NCBI RefSeq assembly: GCF_038502225.1
Contig: NC_091346.1
Span: 11,653,365 to 11,717,364 of the forward strand
Length of the DNA: 64,000 nucleotides
Direction: 5' to 3'
Source: Cherax quadricarinatus
Lineage: Eukaryota > Arthropoda > Malacostraca > Decapoda > Parastacidae
Shown here: positions 25,096-36,689 of the stretch, piece after piece
Position numbering within the stretch: position 1 is the first letter of the stretch
Layout of the letters: every line of letters begins with the position of its first letter
Translations under genes and position numbers: made by a program
The notes under the pieces: model-generated
What the model saw: the letters and a program-made list of their open reading frames with translations, nothing else
Told to the model about the DNA's origin: nothing
The model's database searches: none

Positions 25096-26185
25096 GGTTT
25101 AAATTATGGTTATTTATATCCTGAGTTGTGTGTTGAGTTCTACTACTGATATCTGTAGTGGTAGGAAGTTTGGACAAGTATATAGCTAGAGTATTTTGGT
25201 CATGTAGGGTATAGTCACTACTACACATAATGAAGTTGATGTTGTCTATGTGTTGTGCTGGAATGAACTAAAGTACAACTAGGTATAAACTAGTAATATA
25301 AAAATACAAATTAAAAATAGAACAAGACTCTCACTTGTAATTGCACTAAGGTCTAATAATGACTTTTGTGGAGTCTATGTTTTAAGCTAGAATGAGCTAT
25401 AGTACAATAGGTTTAATCTAATAATATAAAAATACAAATTAAAAATAGCACTAGTCTCTCACTAGTAATTCCACTATGAACTAATATAGTGAATTTGGTA
25501 TTGACTATGTATCGAGTTAGAATGAGCTTTGGTACAACTGAATTTAATCTAATAATATAAAAATACAAATTAAAAATAGCACTAGTCTCTCACTAGTAAT
25601 TGCACTATGGTCTAATATAGTGAATTTGGTATTGACTATGTATTGAGCTAGAATGAGCTAGAGTAAAACTGTGATTAATCTAATAATATAATAAAGGAAC
25701 AAGACTCTCAATTGTAATTGCACTAAGGTCTTTGACAGGATAAAATTCACAAATTAAGGTAGCAAAAGAATAATAAAAAAAATGATAAAAATAAAAATGG
25801 CAATGACTTGGTTATAATATGCTAGTAAGATGGTAGACAGGATAATATAAAAGTTGTAGTTGAAAATACTAGTTTAAAAAAGTATGGAATAAAAATGGTC
25901 AATAAAAGAAGTTTACAATAAGTTTGATCAGTATAGTTTAAAGTAAAATTGGGCAATAATAGGGATTTAGAATAAAATTGGGCAATTGAGTATTTTTTAA
26001 AGTGAGGTAGAATTATTGAAGACAAGTTATGGTTAGTTTATAATAAAATAAGATGGAACAGTGATGTGGTAAGTTGTAAAAAAGGAGATAGATTCTGTAG
26101 ATATTAAACACAATTAAGACTATGAGGTAGAATGGTCGTTGAATACAACAATGACAATCAAAAGTAGTTGGGGTATTAGAATTTT
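25096..26185 (-). repeat. LINE-A inter-ORF spacer with about 130-bp tandem repeats
   Basis: About 1.1 kb between ORF1 and ORF2 without coding potential. From 25261 to about 25745 there are four tandem units beginning GAATGARCT at 25261, 25390, 25520 and 25651 (period 129-131 bp). They share AATATAAAAATACAAATTAA and CTCTCACTAGTAATTGCACT. The remainder (25746-26185) is AT-rich and unremarkable. Most CR1/L2 LINEs have much shorter spacers, so this looks like a lineage-specific expansion. Confidence 0.8.
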
Positions 26186-27194
26186 AGGGGGGCACAAATT
26201 TATGACAATGTAACACTAACGGTGGACTATGGGTATTATCTGCACTTGACTCTGATTCTGTTAGTCCAGCCTCACTTAGGAATGTTTTAAGGTCATGTTC
26301 TGTGGAGATGAAGTATCTCTTCCCAGTGGGTTGTTTCCTAACTGCTATTTTTCGGGCATAGCGTAATTATCTTAGCAGATAAAGAAGGTTTTGTCTTGTT
26401 TTGGTAAGGCACTCATTGACGTAAACATCAGTTTTCATAGAAATAGATGTTTTTAGTAGGTTGTTTCTTTGTAGGCTAGTTTGGAATTTTAACAGCACTG
26501 TTTTTTTACCTGCTTGGTAGCCCATCAGTTTGCAATCCTTTAGGTCATCACTACGTATGTTAAGGCGAAGGTGGTCCTTGATAAGCTGTAGGGTGGTCTC
26601 CATGCAGGTCTCTTGGGTGACTGTGGCTGGGAGATGTTTGCTGTTAAATACAACAGCGTCAGATAGCTGCTGTTGGTCATTATGGTCTTGGAAGTTGGTT
26701 ATGACATTGGCAAGTTGTTGGTCCACTCTTGATCTTTCCTCTGTAATGTTGGTAGTAAGTAGGGTGACTTGGTCTTTTAGAGTGTTGATGGTGTCTAGGG
26801 ACCGGGTGTGGGTGTTGCTTTGTTGTTCTAGAGTGTCTAGTTTATGTTCTAGAGCAGTGATCTTGTTGAGGTAATCTGCATTGCTAGCCTTTAGTTCCTG
26901 CATTTCTTGAGTTAGTTTGGTGATCGTTTGGTTCTGAATCATAAGGAGTTTAGCTATTTCTTGGTCTGTGATCTTCTTGACATCAAATACTGGGAAGGAG
27001 TTATCTTGGACTGTAGCGGCGGCCATGTTTGTTGTTGTCTGTCGTGTGTTGTGGTGGTGCCGGTGGGTGATGAGGGTTGTGTCCTGGCTGGCAGTACCAC
27101 AAGTTTTCCTCGTGTTATTACTGCTCTCACCTTTGTTGTTAGGAGTCCTTAGCTGGTTACTGGATCTTCTTTTATTGTTCTGACCCTTGTCCAT
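26186..27194 (-). pseudogene. LINE-A ORF1 (nucleic-acid-binding coiled-coil protein)
   Basis: The ORF1 protein, which would coat the LINE RNA. It starts at the ATG at 27194 (MDKGQNNKRRSSNQLRTP), with a basic, Asn-rich N-terminus, then a long coiled coil (MIQNQTITKLTQEMQELKA through HTRSLDTINTLKDQVTLL). A C-terminal globular part follows, with KLMGYQAGKKTVLLKFQTS and DVYVNECLTKTRQNLLYLLR. An in-frame TAA at 26367-26369 ends the open frame at 275 residues. The same frame then continues with LRYARKIAVRKQPTGKRYFI and EHDLKTFLSEAGL to about 26186. The C-terminus resembles the FP25K-like ORF1 domain of LINEs, a family inference. Confidence 0.8.
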
Positions 27195-27455
27195 TGGCTG
27201 TAGCTTCGGGTGAATAGTAGGCGATGGGTGATGGGTGAATGTTGTGGAGTATCACTTCAGTGGCAGCGGGGTAAGTTTGTGAACTTTTGGGTGATTTCTG
27301 CAGTTGCTTTATATCATTCTGGGTATCCACACATGTTAGTGTTATGCGGGTCTTGATTAGGTCATCACTGGGCTGCTGGGAACCTCAGGTAGAAGTAAAA
27401 ATAGAGGACAAGGTTCCTGTTGCCTCTGCCGCTGCACTTGTTGCCATGGTAACAG

Positions 27456-28724
27456 TATGGTAACAATAGTTTGATTGCCGGCTGCTTGTTAAGGTAGGGT
27501 AAGTCTAGCTCCTGCTATCCCCCCCTTTCTCCCCACCCCGAAAGGTGACGTGTGGGGCTCCGGCCAAACAGTAATCACTCGACTCACAGCTCCCAGCACA
27601 ACTCTTGGAATGACAGATCGGGTCACCTGCCAACCAACGAGAAGTGATGAAGGAGAAGAACTTTTGCAAAAGTCCGGAGACGTCACTTTCTGGATCTACC
27701 TACCTGATTAACTGTAGGCGACAGCAGACAACAACCCCTCATCTTTGTAGTGGTAAAGAACCTGCTTTCCTGTCATCTGGACTGACTATTCAAGGCTATA
27801 GACTCTGTGAAGAATAAGCCATTGGGTTGTCACCAACACCTGTGCCCCCGTTTGTAGATGAATGGTTCAAAGAACCGACATGTTGTTAAATTAGACACAT
27901 GTTCAACTCTTGGATATCTTTATTGAGGAAACGTTTCGCCACACAGTGGCTTCATCAGTCCATACGTAGGAGAAACTTGAAGAACAGGAGGAGAATGAGG
28001 AAATCAGTCCCTCAACCTTGAGTCGATGTGGTCAGTCCATCAATCTTGAATAGAATACGGCATATGAGCGGAGAAGCAGCTTATGAACCGTATGACAGGA
28101 GAGGTGCAATGTGCAATGAGAGGTGCAATGTGGAAGTAGGTCGTGCCCAAGGGCACGACCTACTTCCACATTGAACAAATGTGACACCACCTACGACTGC
28201 TGCACCTCTCCTGTCATACGGTTCATAAGCTGCTTCTCCGCTCATATGCCGTATTCTATTCAAGATTGATGGACTGACCACATCGACTCAAGGTTGAGGG
28301 ACTGATTACCTCATTCTCCTCCTGTTCTTCAAGTTTCTCCTACGTATGGACTGATGAAGCCACTGTGTGGCGAAACGTTTCCTCAACAAAGATATCCAAG
28401 AGTTGCACATGTGTCAAATTAGACACACCTGTGCCCCCCCTTCCCCACATCATCAGTAACGGCTACAATTTCTACAAGACGGTGTCAACCTCCACCAGAC
28501 ACCCCAGTGTAACTGTACATATTAGCGTTGAATTAAAATGTCATTTTTTCATTTCATTTTTCATTTTTCTTTCAAATAGGATACACCTTCATGTTTCACT
28601 GTTTTATCTTTTCATTAATAAATAAATAATTATTATTTCTTTTTCTATTCATTAATTTTCCTGAGGAGGAGCCAGCCTTGGTAATACTGTCTGAAGTTGT
28701 TACAGGGCTGAGTAAGTCTTCACA
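27456..28724 (+). mobile_element. Gypsy-A 3' LTR, remainder
   Basis: LTR from about position 44 to its end. It reads TATGGTAACAATAG, then GCCGGCTGCTTGTTAAGGTA uninterrupted, then through to GAGTAAGTCTTCACA. The uninterrupted reading across TTAA at 27489-27492 shows that the two pieces at 16431-16508 and 21412-22055 were originally joined. A foldback element interrupts it at 27850-28424. Confidence 0.87.
27836..28438. mobile_element. foldback element with 14-bp target duplication
   Basis: The insert (27850-28424) is flanked by ACACCTGTGCCCCC at 27836-27849 and 28425-28438. It is a near-perfect giant palindrome. Outer arms carry AGGAAACGTTTCGCCACACA and its complement plus GACACATGT ends; the centre at about 28136-28164 is GTAGGTCGTGCCC / GGGCACGACCTAC. 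The left end has an extra unpaired piece (GTTTGTAGATGAATGG). No coding capacity. The same family recurs in part at 44450-44591 and 47210-47480. The long target duplication suggests retroposition rather than cut-and-paste. Confidence 0.85.
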
Positions 28725-28800
28725 CAGACTCTCACTGTTTGAAGCGAGTGTTTTTGCCACCAGGCGACGTGCACCGTGACCTGGTGGGATGGTATATTTA
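28725..28800 (-). mobile_element. tRNA-derived SINE, head
   Basis: After the second CAGAC, the minus strand reads CCTGGTGGCAAAAACACTCG, then CTTCAAACAGTGAGAGTCTG, and leads into the B box now at 16411-16426. This is the tRNA-like head of the SINE that Gypsy-A split. Its exact 5' limit is uncertain. Confidence 0.68.
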
Positions 28801-29371
28801 AGTGCACTATCTAAATAACTCTGTTGACACTATCACCATCGCCACCACTACCACCACCACCATCATCACCACTATCATCACTATTACGATAAACTTTATA
28901 AACCATAGGCGTTGTTAGTCTAGGGGAGTTTTTATGGAGAATTATTCTCCAGTTATGTCGTAATAAGGTTATAAGGAGATCGTAAAACTTTGTAAAATGT
29001 ATCTTTAATATAAAGTAGATATCATTATAGACTTAATTAAGGTATTTTGTTGTAACTTTTTCTTAATTATATATAAACAGAATTTAAATACCACTTATAA
29101 ATTAAGAAGACCTTCATTCTTAGCGGAATGAATCTTTAATATTCAGTTGAACAAAAAGTTACATCATCCTCTATTTTCTTAGGAGATTATGCTGTTGACT
29201 TAGAAAACTTGAAGTCTCTACACACGAGAACTTCTGTATAATGAAAATTCCACAATTTCTTGTGACTTTAGCAAATAAAGTTCTAGACCAAATACCTCAC
29301 CGTTTAGGTTAAAAGGAGTAAGTCGAGGAGACCGTCTCTATACTGAGAGAGATGTTGTACTGTCTTCTCTA
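28801..29371. other. AT-rich unique stretch
   Basis: A short (CAC)n-like patch near 28825-28880, then AT-rich sequence. No splice-framed open segment, tRNA or recognisable repeat was seen. By position it is probably intron of the receptor gene. Confidence 0.5.
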
Positions 29372-31534
29372 CCACACTCACCTCTGACGTAAGCTTGTGT
29401 CAGGCGGGTAGTAACACTCACCTCTGACGTAAGCTTGTGTCAGGCGGGTAGTAACACTCACCTCTGACGTAAGCTTGTGTCAGGCGGGTAGTAACACTCA
29501 CCTCTGACGTAAGCTTGTGTCAGGCGGGTAGTAACACTCACCTCTGACGTAAGCTTGTGTCAGGCGGGTAGTAACACTCACCTCTGACGTAAGCTTGTGT
29601 CAGGCGGGTAGTAACACTCACCTCTGACGTAAGCTTGTGTCAGGCGAGTAGTAACACTCACCTCTGACGTAAGCTTGTGTCAGGCGAGTAGTAACACTCA
29701 CCTCTGACGTAAGCTTGTGTCAGGCGAGTAGTAACACTCACCTCTGACGTAAGCTTGTGTCAGGCGAGTAGTAACACTCACCTCTGACGTAAGCTTGCGT
29801 CAGGCGAGTAGTAACACTCACCTCTGACGTAAGCTTGTGTCAGGCAAGTAGTAACACTCACCTCTGACGTAAGCTTGCGTCAGGCGAGTAGTAACACTCA
29901 CCTCTGACGTAAGCTTGCGTCAGGCGAGTAGTAACACTCACCTCTGACGTAAGCTTGCGTCCGGCGAGTAGTAACACTCACCTCTGACGTAAGCTTGCGT
30001 GAGGCGAGTAGTAACACTCACCTCTGACGTAAGCTTGTGTCAGGCGAGTAGTAACACTCACCTCTGACGTAAGCTTGCGTCAGGCGAGTAGTAACACTCA
30101 CCTCTGACGTAAGCTTGTGTCAGGCGAGTAGTAACACTCACCTCTGACGTAAGCTTGCGTCAGGCGAGTAGTAACACTCACCTCTGACGTAAGCTTGTGT
30201 CAGGCAAGTAGTAACACTCACCTCTGACGTAAGCTTGCGTCAGGCGAGTAGTAACACTCACCTCTGACGTAAGCTTGCGTCAGGCGAGTAGTAACACTCA
30301 CCTCTGATGTAAGCTTGCGTCCGGCGAGTAGTAACACTCACCTCTGACGTAAGCTTGCGTCAGGCGAGTAGTAACACTCACCTCTGACGTAAGCTTGCGT
30401 CCGGCGAGTAGTAACACTCACCTCTGACGTAAGCTTGCGTCCGGCGAGTAGTAACACTCACCTCTGACGTAAGCTTGCGTCCGGCGAGTAGTAACACTCA
30501 CCTCTGACGTAAGCTTGCGTCCGGCGAGTAGTAACACTCACCTCTGACGTAAGCTTGCGTCAGGCGAGTAGTAACACTCACCTCTGACGTAAGCTTGCGT
30601 CCGGCGAGTAGTAACACTCACCTCTGACGTAAGCTTGCGTCCGGCGAGTAGTAACACTCACCTCTGACGTAAGCTTGCGTCCGGCGAGTAGTAACACTCA
30701 CCTCTGACGTAAGCTTGCGTCCGGCGAGTAGTAACACTCACCTCTGACGTAAGCTTGCGTCAGGCGAGTAGTAACACTCACCTCTGACGTAAGCTTGCGT
30801 CCGGCGAGTAGTAACACTCACCTCTGACGTAAGCTTGCGTCAGGCGAGTAGTAACACTCACCTCAGACGTAAGCTTGCGTCAGGCGAGTAGTAACACTCA
30901 CCTCTGACGTAAGCTTGCGTCCGGCGAGTAGTAACACTCACCTCTGACGTAAGCTTGCGTCCGGCGAGTAGTAACACTCGCCTCTGACGTAAGCTTGCGT
31001 CAGGCGAGTAGTAACACTCACCTCTGACGTAAGCTTGCGTCCGGCGAGTAGTAACACTCACCTCTGACGTAAGCTTGCGTCAGGCGAGTAGTAACACTCA
31101 CCTCAGACGTAAGCTTGCGTCAGGCGAGTAGTAACACTCACCTCTGACGTAAACTTGCGTCAGGTGAGTAGTAACACTCACCTCTGACGCAAGCTTGCGT
31201 CAGGTGAGTAGTAACACTCACCTCTAACGTAAGCTTGCGTGAGGCGAGTAGTAACACTCACCTCTGACGTAAGCTTGCGTCCGGCGAGTAGTAACACTCA
31301 CCTCTGACGTAAGCTTGCGTCAGGTGAGTAGTAACACTCACCTCTGACTTAAGCTTGCGTCAGGTGAGTAGTAACACTCACCTCTGACGCAAGCTTGCGT
31401 CAGGTGAGTAGTAACACTCACCTCTAACGTAAGCTTGCGTGAGGCGAGTAGTAACACTCACCTCTGACGTAAGCTTGCGTCAGGCGAGTAGTAACACTCA
31501 CCTCTGACGCAAGCTTGCGTCAGGAGAGTAGTAA
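29372..31534. repeat. 40-bp minisatellite, about 54 copies, palindromic core
   Basis: Unit of exactly 40 bp: AACACTCACCTCTGACGT then AAGCTTGYGTCMGGCGRGTAGT. The core CTGACGTAAGCTTGCGTCAG is an almost perfect palindrome centred on a HindIII site. Variants are ordered along the array: GTGTCAGGCGGG at the left (29390-29640), GTGTCAGGCGAG next, GCGTCAGGCGAG and GCGTCCGGCGAG in the middle, and decayed units from about 31140. There are no unique spacers, so it is not a CRISPR array. Confidence 0.96.
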
Positions 31535-31639
31535 CCAGAGGTGAGGTCATAAATGGTTATCACTGGTATATGATGCATCAGCACAAAATACTTATATATA
31601 AATAAAATGAGAAATGAGAAAGATGAAAATGAATACGTA

Positions 31640-31775
31640 ATAACGACGATAATAACGACGATAATAACGACGATAATAACGACGATAATAATGACGATAA
31701 TAACGACGATAATAACGACGATAATAACGACGATAATAACGACGATAATAACGACGATAATAACGACGATAATCG
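31640..31775. repeat. 12-bp microsatellite (ATAATAACGACG)n
   Basis: About eleven copies of ATAATAACGACG with one ATGACG variant. It gives meaningless LLSS and YRR repeats on the minus strand. Bases 31535-31639 are unique and without features. Confidence 0.93.
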
Positions 31776-31845
31776 CAATGTAATATTAGAAGGATGAACA
31801 AAATTGTAAGATATATTTAGAGAAATCGCGAGTCAGCGTAACAAT

Positions 31846-34800
31846 CACCACCACCAACATCACCACCACCATCACCACCACCATCATCACCACCACCATC
31901 ACCACCACCATCACCACCACCATCACCACCACCATCACCACCATCATCACCACCACCATCATCACCACCACCATCACCACCACCACCATCATCATCACCA
32001 CCACCACCATCATCACCACCACCATCATCACCACCACCATCATCACCACCACCATCACCACCACCATCATCACCACCACCATCATCACCACCACCATCAC
32101 CACCACCACCATCATCATCACCACCACCACCATCATCACCACCACCATCATCACCACCACCATCATCACCACCACCACCATCATCATCACCACCACCACC
32201 ATCATCACCACCACCACCACCATCATCACCACCACCATCATCATCACCACCACCACCATCATCATCACCACCACCATCACCACCCCCATCATCACCACCA
32301 CCACCACCACCACCATCACCACCACCATCATCATCACCACCATCACCACCACCATCATCACCACCACCACCATCATCACCACCACCACCATCATCACCAC
32401 CCCCATCATCACCACCACCACCACCATCACCACCACCACCACCATCATCACCACCACCACCATCACCACCCCCATCATCACCACCACCACCACAATCACC
32501 ACCACCATCATCACCACCACCATCATCACCGCGACCATCATCATCACCACCACCATCATCACCGCGACCATCATCACCGCGACCACCATCACCACCACCA
32601 TCATCACCGCGACCATCATCACCACCATCACCATCACCGCGACCATCACTACCCCCATCATCACCACCACCACCATCATCACCACCCCCATCATCACCAC
32701 CACCACCATCATCATCACCACCACCATCACCACCCCCATCATCACCACCACCACCATCATCACCACCACCATCACCACCCCCATCATCACCACCACCACC
32801 ATCATCACCACCACCATCACCACCCCCATCATCACCACCACCACCATCATCACCACCACCATCACCACCCCCATCATCACCACCACCACCATCATCACCA
32901 CCACCACCATCACCACCACCATCATCACCACCCCCATCATCACCATCACCACCATCATCACCGCGACCACCATCACCACCATCACCGCGACCATCATCAC
33001 CACCACCACCATCATCACCGCGACCATCATCACCACCATCACCATCATCACCGCGACCACCATCACCACCATCACCGCGACCATCATCACCACCACCACC
33101 ATCATCACCGCGACCACCATCACCATCACCACCATCATCACCGCGACCACCATCACCACCATCACCGCGACCATCATCACCACCACCACCATCATCACCG
33201 CGACCATCATCACCACCATCACCATCATCACCGCGACCACCATCACCACCATCACCGCGACCATCATCACCACCACCACCATCATCACCGCGACCACCAT
33301 CACCGCGACCACCATCACCACCCCCATCATCACCACCACCACCATCATCACCGCGACCACCATCACCACCATCACCGCAACCATCATCACCACCACCACC
33401 ATCATCACCGCGACCATCATCACCGCGACCACCATCACCACCCCCATCATCACCACCACCACCATCATCACCGCGACCATCATCACCATCATCACCGCGA
33501 CCATCATCACCACCACCATCATCACCGCGACCACCACCACCATCATCACCGCGACCATCATCACCACCACCACCATCATCACCGCGACCATCATCACCGC
33601 GACCACCATCACCACCCCCATCACCACCACCACCATCATCACCGCGAACATCATCACCACCACCATCATCACCGCGACCATCATCACCACCATCACCATC
33701 ATCACCGCGACCATCATCACCACCACCACCACCATCACTGCGACCACCATCATCACCGCGACCATCATCACCACCACCACCATCATCACCGCGACCATCA
33801 TCACCACCACCACCACCATCACCGCGACCATCATCACCACCACCACCATCATCACCGCGACCACCATCATCACCACGGCCACCATCACCACCCCCATCAT
33901 CACCACCACCATCATCACCGCGACCATCATCACCACCATCACCGCGACCATCATCACCACCACCACTATCATCACCGCGACCACCATCACCACCACCACT
34001 ATCATCACCGCGACCATCACCACCACCACTATCATCACCGCGACCATCATCACCACCACCACTATCATCACCGCGACCATCACCACCACCACTATCATCA
34101 CCGAGACCATCATCACCACCATCACCGCGACCATCATCACCACCACCATCATCACCGCGACCATCATCACCACCATCACCGCGACCGTCACCACCACCAC
34201 CACTATCATCACCGCTGTCATGACCGTCACCACCACCACCACCATCATCATCACCGCTGTCATGACCGTCACCACCACCACCACTATCATCACCGCTGTC
34301 ATGACCGTCACCACCACCACCACCATCATCATCACCGCTGTCATGACCGTCACCACCACCACCACTATCATCACCGCGACCATCATCACCACCATCACGC
34401 GACCATCATCACCACCACCATCACCACCACCACTATCATCACCGCTGTCATGACCGTCACCACCACCATATCGCGACCATCACCACCACCACTATCATCA
34501 CCGCGACCATCATCACCACCATCACCGCGACCATCATCACCACCATCACCGCGACCATCATCACCACCATCACCGCGACCATCATCACCACCATCACCGC
34601 GACCATCATCACCACCACCACTATCATCACCGCGACCACCATCACCACCATCACCGCGACCATCATCACCACCACCACTATCATCACCGCGACCACCATC
34701 ACCACCACCACTATCATCACCACCACCATCATCACCACCACCACCATCATCACCACCACCATCACCACCCCCATCATCACAACCACCATCATCACCGCGA

Positions 34801-35920
34801 CCATCATCACCACCATCACCGCGACCATCACCACCATCACCGCGACCATCATCACCACCACCACTATCATCACCGCGACCACCATCACCACCATCACCGC
34901 GACCATCATCACCACCACCACTATCATCACCGCGACCACCATCACCACCACCACTATCATCACCACCACCATCATCACCACCACCACCATCATCACCACC
35001 ACCACTATCATCACCACCACCATCACCACCCCATCATCACCACCACCATCATCACCGCGACCACCATCACCACCATCACCGCGACCATCATCACCACCAC
35101 CACCACCACCATCACCACCACCACCGCGACCACCACCACCATCACCACCACCATCACCACCATCACCGCGACCATAATCACCACCATCACCATCACCACC
35201 ATCACCGCGACCATCATCACCACCACCACCATTACCACCACCACCGCGACCACCACCACCATCACCACCACCATCACCACCATCACCGCGACCATAATCA
35301 CCACCATCACCATCACCACCATCACCGCGACCATCATCACCACCATCACCATCACCACCATCACCACCACCACCATCACCGCCACCCCTATCACCACCAT
35401 CACCACCACCCCCATCACCACCACCACAATCACCACCACCACCATCACCACCACCACCATCACCACCATCATAATCACCATCACCGCGATCATCACTACC
35501 ACCATCACCACCACCACCACCACAATCATCACCACCCCCATCACCACCCCATCACCACCATCACCTCGACCATCACCATCACCGCGACCATCATCACCAT
35601 CCCCATCATCACCACCACCACCATCATCACTGCGACCATCACCACCATCACAGCGACCATCATCACCACCACAATCATCACCATCACCACCATCAACACC
35701 ACCATCATCACCGCGATCACCACCACTATCACCACAACCCCCATCATCACCACCCCCATCACCACCATCACCATCACCACCACCATCATCACCGCGATCA
35801 CCACCACTATCACCACAACCCCCATCACCACCACCCCCATCACCACCACCACTGTCACCACCATCACCACCACCATCACCATCATCACCACCACCATTAC
35901 CACCATCACCATCATTCACA
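31846..35920. repeat. 4.1-kb CAC/CAT array with CCGCGACCATCAT domains
   Basis: A long array of CAC and CAT triplets. Pure CACCAC/ATCATC runs dominate at 31846-32530. From about 32530, blocks punctuated by ACCGCGACCATCATCACC take over, and near 34200-34450 there is a block with GCTGTCATGACCGTCACC. Because every unit is a triplet, frames remain open for kilobases: Val/Met-rich on the minus strand (31786-34398) and His/Pro/Ser-rich on the plus strand (34450-35931). No start context, codon bias or domain supports translation. Confidence 0.95.
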
Positions 35921-36480
35921 TTCATCACTAACCACTATTACCTTTCACATTCTTCTCTAACCACAATTATTTTTCACCTTCATTAATCACTATCATTATC
36001 ATTCATCATCATCATCACTAAAAATCACTTCTCTTCACCTTCACCACTACAGTCCATCTTCAACCTTTATTACCACTGCCCTTCACTTTCACCATTTACC
36101 ATCAAGGTATTTAATCTTCGCCACTCACCATTACTGTTCATTACCGTCACCATTCACTAACACAACCCTTCACCTTCAATGACCTTCACTTTCACCGCCT
36201 TTCAGTTTCGCTTCGCACTGCCTCTCTTATTCGCCTTTATTTACGCCCACTCACCCTCATCTTCACTACTCATTATCACTGCCCTTCACCTTTATGACTC
36301 ACCATCATTACACGTTCATCATTTTCTATCCATGCCCTTCGCAGAAACTGATCACCGCCATTCTCCCTCACCTTCACCAATCACCACCAATCACCACCTT
36401 CCTTTAATATTACCAATAGATTTCCTCTTCAATAATGTCCATCAGCCTCACCAACACCAGGAGTTTGACCACTAAAAATA
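35921..36480. repeat. degenerate TTCACC-rich tract
   Basis: Imperfect CTTCACC, CATTCACC and CATCACT repeats that fade towards exon A. The pyrimidine-rich end runs into the 3' splice site of that exon. The 98-codon frame at 36179-36475 is composition-driven. Confidence 0.7.
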
Positions 36481-36488
36481 TTTTCCAG

Positions 36489-36573
36489 CATAAGGTTGGT
36501 GGTGGCTACAGAAGGAGGAATGCGGCTCCCTAATGGTACCTGGACCGGCATCCTGGGGATGTTACAACGAGGG
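36489..36573 (+). CDS. ionotropic receptor (IR/iGluR family), internal exon A
   Basis: An 85-bp internal exon too short to stand out as an open frame. The acceptor is TATTTTCCAG|C (36488/36489) and the donor GGG|GTGAGTG (36573/36574). After one base completing a codon it encodes 28 residues without stop, including VVATEGGMRLPNGTWTGI and LGMLQRG. The pattern NGTWTGxxGMLQRG is the lower S1 ligand-binding-lobe segment of ionotropic glutamate and variant ionotropic receptors (NGxWxGxxGxL), cation channels used in chemosensation. It ends in phase 0 and continues directly into exon B at 62975, which begins GluVal-Asp, giving the expected QRG-EVD junction. Upstream exons are not in recognisable form in the window. 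Family membership is inferred from motifs; the subfamily is unknown. Confidence 0.72.
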
Positions 36574-36689
36574 GTGAGTGTCAGCAAGCATAGTTTACTC
36601 TCTAACACACCAGCGAAGAGGCTGGACCAAGATCTAGGTTTCGACCACTACGACCACACTTAGATGAGTACAATTAAAGGAGTACACAG

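Larger units (their letters stand above)
22056..27455 (-). mobile_element. LINE-A: CR1/L2-type LINE, near full length
   Basis: A two-ORF non-LTR retrotransposon on the minus strand. The 5' end is at about 27455 (CTGTTACCATGGCAACAAG), followed by ORF1, a long spacer, an endonuclease-RT ORF2 and a 3' UTR. The last 328 bp of the 3' UTR, including the TTGAATT tail, have been moved to 16509-16836, giving about 5.7 kb in all. It inserted into the Gypsy-A 3' LTR. The CR1/L2 assignment rests on RT motifs and the short-repeat tail, and is an inference. Confidence 0.85.
16431..28724. mobile_element. Gypsy-A: Ty3/gypsy LTR retrotransposon, Gmr1-like, rearranged
   Basis: A Ty3/gypsy element bounded by LTR termini TGTGA...TCACA and the 5-bp duplication CAGAC. 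It was inserted in plus orientation, but its interior now reads on the minus strand because 16505-22055 has been inverted. Undoing the inversion gives: 5' LTR, primer site, gag, protease, integrase, RT, RNase H, purine tract, 3' LTR. The 3' LTR carries a minus-strand LINE-A (16509-16836 plus 22056-27455) and a foldback element (27850-28424). Without its insertions the element is about 6.0 kb with LTRs of about 720 bp. All coding parts are broken. Confidence 0.85.

Noticed and set aside
22052..27492. A TTAA-flanked (piggyBac-like) insertion containing the LINE, with inverted outer repeats
   Set aside because: The sequence across TTAA at 27489-27492 is the normal continuous Gypsy-A LTR, and the outer repeats are its two LTRs; an inversion with TTAA breakpoints explains all junctions.
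29372..31534. A CRISPR array
   Set aside because: The 40-bp unit is repeated without unique spacers and the setting is eukaryotic.
31786..35931. Open frames of 870 codons (Val/Met) and 493 codons (His/Pro/Ser)
   Set aside because: Direct products of CAC/CAT triplet arrays, open on both strands at once.
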